Shown piece by piece: positions 8,231-15,804 of a stretch of 37,838 bases of DNA. The notes beneath the pieces were generated by a model. That model did not search any database and had not been told where the DNA came from. It was given only the letters and a program-made list of their open reading frames with translations. Each line of letters begins with the position of its first letter. The stretch's first letter is position 1. This DNA comes from SURF-25 sp040754255. GTDB taxonomy: Bacteria > Omnitrophota > Gorgyraeia > Gygaellales > Profunditerraquicolaceae. The stretch is from the NCBI GenBank assembly GCA_040754255.1, contig JBFMDA010000010.1:1-37838 (forward strand), written 5' to 3'. The position numbers and the translations under genes were made by a program.

Positions 8231-9130
8231 TCAGATTGTAGTGAATTCGCGGCCGGTCAGTCGCGTATGCGCTTCCAGGTACTTGGCAGTGGTGCCGGCA
8301 ATCACCGCATCGGGCAACTGGGGCGCAGGAGGCCTCTTGTCCCAATGCAGGCTTTCAAGGTAATCCCTGACAAACTGTTTATCAAAGCTTGGCTGGGGCT
8401 TGCCTTCTTCGTAGGTTTCGCTGGGCCAGAAACGCGAGGAATCCGGGGTCAATATCTCGTCAATAAGCACCAATTCATTATTGTAAATACCGAACTCCAA
8501 CTTTGTATCGGCGATGAGTATCCCTTTTGAAAGCGCGTAATCGTGGGCCTTTTTATAGATTGCAAGGCTAATCTCCCGGATCTGAGCGGCACGTTCGTTT
8601 CCCAGGGCAGCTTCAACGTATGCGAAATCGACATTTAGGTCATGGCCTGCCTCTTCTTTTGTCGAGGGAGTAAAAATCGGCTGCGCTAGTTTTGATGATT
8701 CGCGCAAGCCTTCGGGCAGGCGTATGCCGCATACTGATTGGGTTTTTTGATATTCCTTCCAGCCTGAGCCGGACAGGTACCCTCTTACCACGCACTCCAC
8801 GGGCAACGGTTGAGTTTTGATTACGAGCATCGAACGGAATTCAAGGTCAGAACGGTATTTTTTTAAACTGGCGGGGTAGGCTTCGACATCAGCTGCGATA
8901 AGATGGTGGGGGATGATGTCCCTGACAAAATTAAACCAAAAACAGGAAAGCGCAGTCAACACCTTTCCCTTATGCGGGATCCCGCATGGCAGTACCACAT
9001 CAAACGCAGAGATCCTGTCAGTAGAGATAATAAGCAGCTTATCCTCAACTTCGTATACATCCCTGACTTTCCCGCGCTTGAACAGTTTTAGGTCTTTAAA
9101 GTTCGTAGTGAGCAAGACGCTCATGTCCAT
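8231..9130 (-). CDS. purC: Phosphoribosylaminoimidazole-succinocarboxamide synthase (SAICAR synthetase)
   Basis: 299 residues matching the longer PurC form. The nucleotide-binding opening is FKRGKVRDVYEVEDKLLIISTDRISAFDVVL. The GKVLTALSCFWF, PVECVVRGYLSGSGWKEY, FTPSTKEEAGHD and DTKLEFG blocks are all present and in order. It condenses CAIR with aspartate in de novo purine synthesis. Two ATGs occur at 9130 and 9124; GGGAG lies 5 nt from the first, so 9130 is chosen. It is 10 nt downstream of pckG. No other pur genes are in the window. Confidence 0.96.
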   Translation of the reverse strand: MDMSVLLTTNFKDLKLFKRGKVRDVYEVEDKLLIISTDRISAFDVVLPCGIPHKGKVLTALSCFWFNFVRDIIPHHLIAADVEAYPASLKKYRSDLEFRSMLVIKTQPLPVECVVRGYLSGSGWKEYQKTQSVCGIRLPEGLRESSKLAQPIFTPSTKEEAGHDLNVDFAYVEAALGNERAAQIREISLAIYKKAHDYALSKGILIADTKLEFGIYNNELVLIDEILTPDSSRFWPSETYEEGKPQPSFDKQFVRDYLESLHWDKRPPAPQLPDAVIAGTTAKYLEAHTRLTGREFTTI

Positions 9131-9140
9131 AGCTTCTCCC

Positions 9141-10943
9141 TTAATGCGTATTTGTGTATGCGTGGAAACGCTGTTTCAGCAATTCGAATTCCTGCCGCAG
9201 CTCTTCAGGAAGGCCTTTCTTGAACATATTAAAAAAGAGCCGTATCCCTTTAAACTCTTCAAGCCACGCTTCTTTGTGTATCTCGAAAAGTTTTTTCATG
9301 GCCCCTTCTTCAAGCCTTATCCCTGTCATATCCAGGTCGCTAAGGTGGGGTATATACCCTATGGGGACCTGCTGCGCACTCACCTCATTGTTACAGCGGT
9401 CAAGGATCCATTCCAGCACCCTTAGATTCTCCCCGAACCCCGGCCAGATAAATTTTCCGTGCGCATCTGTCTTGAACCAGTTCACGTGAAAAATCTTGGG
9501 AGGGTTTGACATTTTCCTGCCCATCATAAGCCAGTGCCTGAAGTAATCGGCCATATTGTACCCGCAGAAAGGAAGCATTGCCATAGGGTCGCGCCTGACC
9601 TGGCCAAGCTTTCCTACCTGGGCAGCGGTGAGCTCAGATGCCATTGTTGCCCCCACGAATACGCCGTGCTGCCAGTTAAATGATTCATAGACCAACGGCG
9701 CAAGATGAGAACGCCGCGTGCCGAAGATTATCGCCGAGATTGGGACTCCGTGATGCTGCTCCAGGCGGAATGATGCCGAAGGACAGTTGCTAATCGGAGT
9801 GGTGAAACGGCTGTTAGGATGCGCGCCTTTGATTATTGCGCCATGATCGTCTTTCCTGCCGGGCTTCCAGGAATTACCCAGCCAGTCTATTCCTTCTTCG
9901 GGCACAGGGCCATCAGCGCCCTCCCACCAGACAGTGCCGTCGGGCTTAAGCAGCACATTGGTATAAATAGTATCTTTCTTTATTGTTTCGCTCATATTCG
10001 GGTTTGATTTTGAGTTAGTCCCCGGCGCAACACCAAAAAAACCCGTCTCAGGATTGATCGCCCATAACGAACCGTCTGAATCCACCCGCATCCAGGCAAT
10101 ATCATCGCCTACAGTCCAAATCCTGTACCCTTTGCGTTTAAGGCCCTCCGGAGGGACAAGCATGGCAAGGTTGGTTTTTCCGCAGGCGCTCGGAAACGCA
10201 CCGGCAATATATTGAATACGGCCGTTGGGCTCTTCAATCCCCATAATCAGCATATGTTCGGCAAGCCAGTGTTCTTTGTGCGCAACAAAACTGGCAATCC
10301 GTAATGAGAGGCATTTTTTTCCGAGAAGGACATTGCCTCCGTAGCCGGAATTCACGCTCCAAATCGCATTATCCTGCGGGAAATGTAAAATCAATCTTTT
10401 ACTGATATCTAATTCCGCCTTGGAATGCAGGCATTTAGTGAACTCACCGTCAGCTCCCAGGTGCTTGAGCACCTCTTCGCCTACCCTGGTCATTATCATC
10501 ATATTCAAAACCACATAAATGGAGTCGGTGAGCTCCACCCCAATCTTACTGAACGCAGAGCCTACCGGCCCCATGGAAAACGGGATTACGTACATAGTCC
10601 GGCCTTGCATTGAACCCTTGAAATACCGCTTTGCGTTACGGTATGCCAATGCAGGAGACATCCAATTATTCGTCGGGCCTGCATCCTTTTTGCGCTTACT
10701 GCAGATAAAAGTAAGGTGCTCTGTGCGGGCTACATCGTCTTGGGCAGTGCGGTGCAAAAAACAACCCGGCAGTTTCTGTTGATTCAGCTCTATAAGCTCT
10801 CCGGTAGCTATTGCTTCCTTCTGGAGGCGGTGCTTTTGTTCTTCAGAGCCGTCGATTAAGACGATGGTATCGGGTGCACAGAGTTTCACCATCTTCCTCA
10901 TCCAGGCAGACAACTTTTTATTATGGATATGCAGCTTATTCAT
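9141..10943 (-). CDS. pckG: Phosphoenolpyruvate carboxykinase (GTP)
   Basis: 600 residues, normal length for the GTP-dependent enzyme. Visible motifs are the R-loop region GRTMYVIPFSMGP, the substrate block VNSGYGGNVLLGKKC, the P-loop AFPSACGKTNLAM (249-261, including the reactive Cys254) and the metal-site WTVGDDIAWM. The C-terminal region reads FPGFGENLRVLEWILDR. It interconverts oxaloacetate and PEP. Next to Pta/AckA it implies anaerobic C3/C4 metabolism with acetate as end product or feed. It begins 6 nt after trxB without a clear RBS. Confidence 0.97.
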   Translation of the reverse strand: MNKLHIHNKKLSAWMRKMVKLCAPDTIVLIDGSEEQKHRLQKEAIATGELIELNQQKLPGCFLHRTAQDDVARTEHLTFICSKRKKDAGPTNNWMSPALAYRNAKRYFKGSMQGRTMYVIPFSMGPVGSAFSKIGVELTDSIYVVLNMMIMTRVGEEVLKHLGADGEFTKCLHSKAELDISKRLILHFPQDNAIWSVNSGYGGNVLLGKKCLSLRIASFVAHKEHWLAEHMLIMGIEEPNGRIQYIAGAFPSACGKTNLAMLVPPEGLKRKGYRIWTVGDDIAWMRVDSDGSLWAINPETGFFGVAPGTNSKSNPNMSETIKKDTIYTNVLLKPDGTVWWEGADGPVPEEGIDWLGNSWKPGRKDDHGAIIKGAHPNSRFTTPISNCPSASFRLEQHHGVPISAIIFGTRRSHLAPLVYESFNWQHGVFVGATMASELTAAQVGKLGQVRRDPMAMLPFCGYNMADYFRHWLMMGRKMSNPPKIFHVNWFKTDAHGKFIWPGFGENLRVLEWILDRCNNEVSAQQVPIGYIPHLSDLDMTGIRLEEGAMKKLFEIHKEAWLEEFKGIRLFFNMFKKGLPEELRQEFELLKQRFHAYTNTH

Positions 10944-10949
10944 CTGTGA

Positions 10950-11876
10950 TTAAAGGTAGCAGTGGGCCGAATGCGCGGCTACGGCACCTTCAGCGCAGGC
11001 AGTGACAACTTGATAAAGGCTTTTTTTGCGGCAGTCGCCGCAGGCAAAGAGCGCCTCTTGCGAAGTCTTCATCCGGTCATCAGTCATTATAAACCCTTCT
11101 TTATCCATTTCAACCTTACTCTTAAGAAAACCGGTATAGGGGATAATCCCCACAAATACAAAAACCCCATTACATGCCACAGTAGAAAGAGAATCGTTTT
11201 TTAGATTTTTTACCTTCACCCCTTCGACCCTGTGCTCTCCGGTTATTTCTTCAACAACGCTGTCCAGCACAAAATCGATCCGCGGATTTTTTTTCACCTT
11301 CTCCTGGAGTATTAAGGATGCGCGCAGTTGTTGCCGCCGGTGCACTATGGTAACTTTCTTTGCGTAGCCGGTCAGGTGCAGCGCCTCTTCCAGTGCTCTG
11401 TCACCGGCACCCACCACCACCACTTCTTTGTCCTTAAACATGGGCGCATCGCAGGTAGCGCAGTAAGAAACGCCTTTGCCTATCAATCTTACCTCTCCCG
11501 GCACCTCTAAGCGCTTATATCCTGCGCCCGATGCAACAATCACGGCCTTTGATTCGTATGTGAGGCCTTCAGCTTTAATTGTGAATAACGGTTGCTGTCC
11601 GGCCGTAGATACATTGATTTCCGTCACCTCTTCGGTCTTTATATCAACGCCGAGCTCTGTCACCTGTGCTTTCATCCTCTCGATGAAATCAACCGTAGAG
11701 ATGCCTCCGGGAAAACCCGGAAAGTTTTCGATGGATGAAGAAAGGATGATCTGCCCCCCTACGGCCAGTTTTTCAAAAACTATCGTGCGCAGGCGGTAGC
11801 GGCCGGCATATAGTGCCGCAGTCAAGCCGGCAGGGCCGGCGCCGATGATAATCACTTCATATGCGGGATCATTCAT
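10950..11876 (-). CDS. trxB: Thioredoxin-disulfide reductase
   Basis: 308 residues with an FAD site (IIGAGPAGLTAALYAGRY), redox-active CATC (C139, C142), a nucleotide-binding block VVVGAGDRALEEAL...HRRQQLRAS, and the FAD tail FACGDCRKKSLYQVVTACAEGA. The NADPH motif reads GAGDRA rather than the usual GGGDSA/T, but the HRR pair that contacts the 2'-phosphate is kept, so NADPH use is plausible. Its ATG overlaps the stop of the DUF6485 gene by 4 nt. The thioredoxin itself is encoded at the head of the same gene run. Confidence 0.95.
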   Translation of the reverse strand: MNDPAYEVIIIGAGPAGLTAALYAGRYRLRTIVFEKLAVGGQIILSSSIENFPGFPGGISTVDFIERMKAQVTELGVDIKTEEVTEINVSTAGQQPLFTIKAEGLTYESKAVIVASGAGYKRLEVPGEVRLIGKGVSYCATCDAPMFKDKEVVVVGAGDRALEEALHLTGYAKKVTIVHRRQQLRASLILQEKVKKNPRIDFVLDSVVEEITGEHRVEGVKVKNLKNDSLSTVACNGVFVFVGIIPYTGFLKSKVEMDKEGFIMTDDRMKTSQEALFACGDCRKKSLYQVVTACAEGAVAAHSAHCYL

Positions 11877-12079
11877 GTAACTGTCTTATTTGCCTTGATG
11901 AAATTATTTATTGACCGGTCGTATGTCTGTTCGAGCCCGGAAGAGAAATAACAGGCAGGAAGCTGCTTTTGCGCCCGATGGTAAGAAATGCATTCGCAAC
12001 AGACGCCCTTTCGGGAACACGGCTCATAGCTACAATTGCAATTCGCACGATTTTGTGCTTGATTGATGCATTTTTTCAT
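11873..12079 (-). CDS. DUF6485-type cysteine-rich small protein
   Basis: 68 residues with a dense cysteine cluster: MKKCINQ, NCNCSYEPCSRKGVCCECISYH and PACYF, nine cysteines in all. The pattern C..CNC.Y.PC.RKG.CCECI.YHR....LPACYF is that of small uncharacterised DUF6485 proteins, likely zinc- or Fe-S-binding. It overlaps the def gene by 50 bp and the trxB gene by 4 bp. Its position directly before thioredoxin reductase suggests a redox or metal role, which is inference. Confidence 0.75.
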   Translation of the reverse strand: MKKCINQAQNRANCNCSYEPCSRKGVCCECISYHRAQKQLPACYFSSGLEQTYDRSINNFIKANKTVT

Positions 12080-12578
12080 TTTTCGATGCCTGCTTCATGG
12101 CGGCCAGCTTTTTCCTGACCGATATTTTTTTAAACAGGGATGCATAATCGATTATCAATTTCCCCTGGAGATGGTCGATTTCATGCTGCATTACACAAGC
12201 CAATAAGTCTTCTGCATTGATGGATATAGGCCTGCCGTCCTCATCCTGCGCTTGTATCACTACATTCTTGGCGCGCTTGACTTTTACACAAACCCCGGGC
12301 ACGCTAAGACAGCCTTCCTCTATAGCCTGTGCCCCCTGCTTCCTGGCAATAACGGGGTTTATCAACTTATAGAGGCCGCTGCCGATATCCGCCACTATCA
12401 TTGCCTCGTCAAACCCTACCTGCGGCGCAGCCAAGCCTACTCCTGACTCTGCATACATAAGGCGGGCCATTTGGCTTAAGATAGCCCGGTGATATTTGGT
12501 TATTTTCCTCACCGGCCTTGCCTTTTTCCGTAAGGAGGTATCCCCATATACCCTAATTCGTAATGCGATTTCTTCCAT
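12030..12578 (-). CDS. def: Peptide deformylase
   Basis: 182 residues with the three deformylase motifs: GVGLAAPQVG (47-55), EGCLSVP with metal ligand Cys90, and QHEIDHLQG with His132, Glu133 and His136. It removes the N-formyl group from nascent proteins. The last 20 or so residues (KNEKMHQSSTKSCELQL) extend past the core and are encoded in the overlap with the DUF6485 gene. The start overlaps panD by 26 bp. Confidence 0.96.
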   Translation of the reverse strand: MEEIALRIRVYGDTSLRKKARPVRKITKYHRAILSQMARLMYAESGVGLAAPQVGFDEAMIVADIGSGLYKLINPVIARKQGAQAIEEGCLSVPGVCVKVKRAKNVVIQAQDEDGRPISINAEDLLACVMQHEIDHLQGKLIIDYASLFKKISVRKKLAAMKQASKNEKMHQSSTKSCELQL

Positions 12579-12903
12579 CGACTTTTACTATTTTCGGCTT
12601 TATTTTCCCTGCCTGGCTTTCTTCTACCAGCCCGTACGCAACGATAATGATTTCATCGCCGAGACAGGCACCCCGCGCTGCCGGGCCGTTAAGGAAAATA
12701 ACGCCTGACTTGCGCCTGCCTTTTATTGCGTACGTCTCAAGCCTTGCGCCGTTGTTAAGGTTGAGGATTTCTACTTTTTCTCCGGGAAGGATACCGGCCT
12801 TTTCCATGAGCAGTGCGTCTATTGTAATGCTTCCTTCATAAAATAAATTTGTCTGCGTGACCTTTGCGCGGTGTATTTTTGATTTCAGGACAGTTATCAG
12901 CAT
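12553..12903 (-). CDS. panD: Aspartate 1-decarboxylase
   Basis: 116 residues, typical for PanD. The self-cleavage site YEGSIT is conserved with Gly24-Ser25, which generates the pyruvoyl cofactor. Lys9 and the GPAARG loop are also present. The enzyme makes beta-alanine for pantothenate and CoA synthesis; neighbouring pta and ackA use CoA esters. RBS AAGGAG precedes the ATG. Confidence 0.95.
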   Translation of the reverse strand: MLITVLKSKIHRAKVTQTNLFYEGSITIDALLMEKAGILPGEKVEILNLNNGARLETYAIKGRRKSGVIFLNGPAARGACLGDEIIIVAYGLVEESQAGKIKPKIVKVDGRNRITN

Positions 12904-12921
12904 GGCTCTCCTTAACGTTGC

Positions 12922-13980
12922 TTAAGCGGCCTTTACGAGGCGGTAGGCCTGGCGGGCAATCATCAACTCTTCATTAGTAGGTATCACCAGTACCCGCGGT
13001 TGTTTCTTAAAAAATGAAAGCAGGCCGAGGCATATTTTTTTGCGGACCATCCCCTGGTTCTCGCCGATGCCGGCAGTAAACACCAGCGCATCGCATCCGC
13101 CCATAATCGCGGCATATGCTCCGATGTATTTTTTTATGCGGTATGCGAAGATTTCAATGGCAAGCGTAGCGCGTAAGGCGCCTTGGCGGCTCTTTTTTTC
13201 AAGCACCCTCATATCATTACTGACTCCGGAAATCCCTTTTAGCCCGCTTGCCTTATTCAAAATTTCATCCATTTCATGAGGGGTGAGTTTCTTTTTGGCC
13301 ATAATATAGGTTATCAGGGCAGGGTCGATATCCCCGCAACGCGTCCCCATGACCAGCCCCTCAAGAGGCGTAAACCCCATGGAGGTATCGATTGACTTGC
13401 CTTCTTTGATTGCGGCAATGCTGCAACCATTGCCTAAATGGCACGTAATAATCTTAAGCGCGTGCAGGGGTTTTTTGAGGATGCGCGCGCACTCACCGGC
13501 CACATAGTGATGGCTGGTGCCGTGGAAACCGTATTTACGTATGCCGAATCTCGTATAGTATGCGTAAGGCAGGCCGTAGATATAGGCGTAATCCGGCAAT
13601 GTCTGATGGAAGGCAGTATCAAATACGGCTACCTGTGTAGTGCCGGGCAGTAATTTCTTGCAGGCAAGTATGCCGGCTAAATTCGCCGGATTGTGCAAAG
13701 GGGCAAGCAGTGAACACTGCCTGATTTTACGGATCACCGCCGCATCGATTACCACGGTGTCCTTGAATTTCTCGGCACCGTGCACTACGCGATGGCCGAC
13801 AAGGTCAACTCCGTCGATCCTGGACAGGATCATCCTGAAACCGGTATAGTGGTCCCTGATTTTTGAGCCGCGCTCTCCTATGCGCTCAATCTTACCCTGG
13901 GAGACCACCTTGCCCCGGGGCATCAAAAAAAGCTTGTACTTTATCGAGGAGCTGCCGCTGTTGATAACGAGGACTTTCAT
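12922..13980 (-). CDS. ackA: Acetate kinase (short form)
   Basis: Motifs NSGSSSIKYKLF, GHRVVHGAEKF, VFDTAFHQTLP, KYGFHGTSHHYV, HLGNGCSI, MGTRCGDIDP and FTAGIGEN are all present, so this is an acetate kinase. At 352 residues it is about 45-50 shorter than E. coli AckA. The missing parts fall between KIERIG and the GHRVVHG motif and again after GIGEN before VIPTNEEL. Catalytic blocks are intact. It starts 3 nt after pta. Confidence 0.94.
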   Translation of the reverse strand: MKVLVINSGSSSIKYKLFLMPRGKVVSQGKIERIGERGSKIRDHYTGFRMILSRIDGVDLVGHRVVHGAEKFKDTVVIDAAVIRKIRQCSLLAPLHNPANLAGILACKKLLPGTTQVAVFDTAFHQTLPDYAYIYGLPYAYYTRFGIRKYGFHGTSHHYVAGECARILKKPLHALKIITCHLGNGCSIAAIKEGKSIDTSMGFTPLEGLVMGTRCGDIDPALITYIMAKKKLTPHEMDEILNKASGLKGISGVSNDMRVLEKKSRQGALRATLAIEIFAYRIKKYIGAYAAIMGGCDALVFTAGIGENQGMVRKKICLGLLSFFKKQPRVLVIPTNEELMIARQAYRLVKAA

Positions 13981-13983
13981 GGC

Positions 13984-14913
13984 TTATTGTGCCCTGATGG
14001 CAGTGACGGCAACGCAGTCAACGACGTCTTCGACGCTGCAGCCGCGGGATAAATCGCTGCAAGGTTTCTTAAGACCCAGGAAGAGAGGGCCAAGGGCCCG
14101 GGCGCCGGCAAGCCGCTGGGTTAATTTATAACTGATATTGCCGGAATTCAGGTCCGGGAAGATGAGCACGTTGGCCTTGCCGGCAACCGTGCTCTCGGGA
14201 TATTTGATCTTGGCGACCTCCGGCACGAGGGCAGCGTCTACCTGCATTTCCCCATCCGCAAGCAAATCCGGGGCCATCTGGCGGATAAGGCCGAGCGTTT
14301 CGACAATATCGTCGAGTTCTTTGGCTCTTGCGGATCCTTTGGTAGAATAGCTTAAAAGGGCGATGCGCGGGATAAAATCAAGGACCTTCGCGGTCATCCT
14401 GGCAGCGGCAATAGAAATACAGGCAAGCTGGCGTTTGTTCGGCTCCGGGATGATGCCGCAATCGGCGAATACAAACGTCCCTTTCTCCCCGTAAGGGCAA
14501 TGCGGCACTACCATAATAAAACAGCTGGTAGCAATAAGGAGTTTTTCGTCTATTCCCACACAATGGATGGCTGCGCGGGCCGTATCGGCAGTAGTGTGGC
14601 TTGCCCCGGCAACAAACCCATCAACCTTCCCTTCTTTAACCAGCATCGCTGCATAATAGAGCGGGTCCTCAAACAGCTTCTTTGCGGCTTCAAGGTCCAC
14701 TCCCTTTTCCTTGCGCAGCTGATAATACTCTTGCACGTAACGCTCTTGTTCCCCGTGGTCTATCTTATCGGGAGAGAGCAAAATAACCTTTGCGATACCT
14801 TCCTTCTCGATAATCTTCGCCGCTTCGGCCACGCGTACGTCATTGTACTCGGGCAAGACAATGGTCTTTTGATTCGCAGCTGCCTTCTTCCTGAGTTTTG
14901 CGATGGTCTCCAT
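13984..14913 (-). CDS. pta: Phosphate acetyltransferase
   Basis: 309 residues of the short single-domain PTA_PTB type (no DRTGG domain). Recognisable blocks are IVLPEYNDVRVAEAA, KEGKVDGFVAGASHTTADTARA, FVFADCGIIPEP, ALLSYSTKGSA and the C-terminal VLIFPDLNSGNISYKLTQRL. It exchanges acetyl-CoA and acetyl-phosphate, working with AckA for substrate-level ATP formation. RBS AAGGG is present; it follows trxA by 17 nt. Confidence 0.95.
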   Translation of the reverse strand: METIAKLRKKAAANQKTIVLPEYNDVRVAEAAKIIEKEGIAKVILLSPDKIDHGEQERYVQEYYQLRKEKGVDLEAAKKLFEDPLYYAAMLVKEGKVDGFVAGASHTTADTARAAIHCVGIDEKLLIATSCFIMVVPHCPYGEKGTFVFADCGIIPEPNKRQLACISIAAARMTAKVLDFIPRIALLSYSTKGSARAKELDDIVETLGLIRQMAPDLLADGEMQVDAALVPEVAKIKYPESTVAGKANVLIFPDLNSGNISYKLTQRLAGARALGPLFLGLKKPCSDLSRGCSVEDVVDCVAVTAIRAQ

Positions 14914-14930
14914 AGCCTTCCCTTTTGCAG

Positions 14931-15251
14931 TTAAATGTGGGCTTCTATCTTCTTCCTTAAATCAGCCTTGGTTAACGCCCCTACTATCTGTTCCATTATT
15001 TTGCCTTTTTTGAAAAAAACCAATGTCGGTATGGACATAATGCCGTACCTGCTGGCAGTACGGGGGCTTTCGTCAATATCAAGCTTTGCTATCGTGAGGC
15101 GGGGATGGAATTCTTTGGCCAGTTCCTCAATAACAGGAGCGACAATTTTGCAAGGGCCGCACCAGGGCGCCCAAAAATCGACAAGCACCGGGGCGTCTGA
15201 ATCCAAAACCTTCTCTTTAAAATTATGGTCGGTTAGGTGTACTATTGACAT
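14931..15251 (-). CDS. trxA: Thioredoxin
   Basis: 106 residues, canonical thioredoxin: VLVDFWAPWCGPCKIVAPVIEEL with redox Cys31 and Cys34, the cis-Pro region SIPTLVFFKKGK, and the C-terminal GALTKADLRKKI. It is the first gene of the presumed long operon that also contains trxB. There is no clear RBS before the ATG, although the promoter implies a leader of about 30 nt. Confidence 0.96.
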   Translation of the reverse strand: MSIVHLTDHNFKEKVLDSDAPVLVDFWAPWCGPCKIVAPVIEELAKEFHPRLTIAKLDIDESPRTASRYGIMSIPTLVFFKKGKIMEQIVGALTKADLRKKIEAHI

Positions 15252-15283
15252 GAATAGAGATGGAATTTACGAAACAAGGATAT

Positions 15284-15312
15284 AAGATATCATAAAAATA
15301 ATTCCTTTGCAA
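15284..15312 (-). promoter_or_regulatory. Candidate promoter of the trxA-queH operon
   Basis: On the minus strand, TTGCAA (15312-15307) and TATCTT (15289-15284) are 17 bp apart, upstream of trxA. The gap of 132 bp to the cupin gene is the largest break upstream of the fourteen-gene run, which supports a promoter here. The hexamers are moderate matches. Confidence 0.5.
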
Positions 15313-15383
15313 GATATTTTAGCCTCTCGGCTTGTAGTTTTCAAGCGTGCGCGTACCTATAGCGCTCAAAAATGGAAGGCTTA

Positions 15384-15728
15384 CTACCGTTTCTTAACCA
15401 TAACCAGCATCATCTTAAAGCGTTGCGGGGCTTTCAGGGAATGAGGTTTGTTTGCGGGCAGAATTAACATCTGCCCTGCGCGTACCAGAAAAGCCTTTCC
15501 TCTTATATACATGCGTGCCTGGCCGTCTAAGACGTAGACCAGCGCATCAAAGGGGGCAATGTGCTCGCTTAAACCCTGGCCTTTATCGAAGGCAAACACG
15601 GTTACTGTCCCGGCGTCCTTGCTGATTATTGTCCGGCTCACTACCGCGCCTGCCTGGTAGCCAATTAATTCAGAAGGATCGATGATTTTTCCCAAAAGCT
15701 TCTTGCCCTTATTATTCCGCCGTATCAA
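15384..15728 (-). CDS. Small cupin-domain protein
   Basis: 114 residues, a single cupin barrel: FDKGQGLSEHIAPFDALVYVLDGQARMYIRGKAFLVRAGQMLILPANKPHSLKA, with metal-ligand positions in motif 1 (E, H) and motif 2 (H). Stand-alone cupins of this size often accompany redox or sugar metabolism; the ligand is unknown. The frame extends to 15743, but AAGGAGG lies inside that extension and only 5 nt before a TTG at 15728, so the TTG is taken as start. It has its own promoter. Confidence 0.75.
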   Translation of the reverse strand: MIRRNNKGKKLLGKIIDPSELIGYQAGAVVSRTIISKDAGTVTVFAFDKGQGLSEHIAPFDALVYVLDGQARMYIRGKAFLVRAGQMLILPANKPHSLKAPQRFKMMLVMVKKR

Positions 15729-15775
15729 ATCAGCCTCCTTCAATAGCCATGTTGCTACTAGACTACCTTACATAA

Positions 15776-15804
15776 ATTCTATACCGTAGGCGTTTAATTT
15801 TCAA
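15776..15804 (-). promoter_or_regulatory. Sigma-70 promoter of the cupin gene
   Basis: TTGAAA (15804-15799) and TAGAAT (15781-15776) on the minus strand are 17 bp apart. The -35 lies just inside the 3' end of the BNR-repeat gene. The predicted leader of about 40 nt contains the AAGGAGG used by the cupin. Confidence 0.6.

Noticed and set aside
15252..15383. Riboswitch or ncRNA upstream of trxA
   Set aside because: Only a promoter-like pair is visible; no conserved riboswitch core or long stem could be traced by eye.
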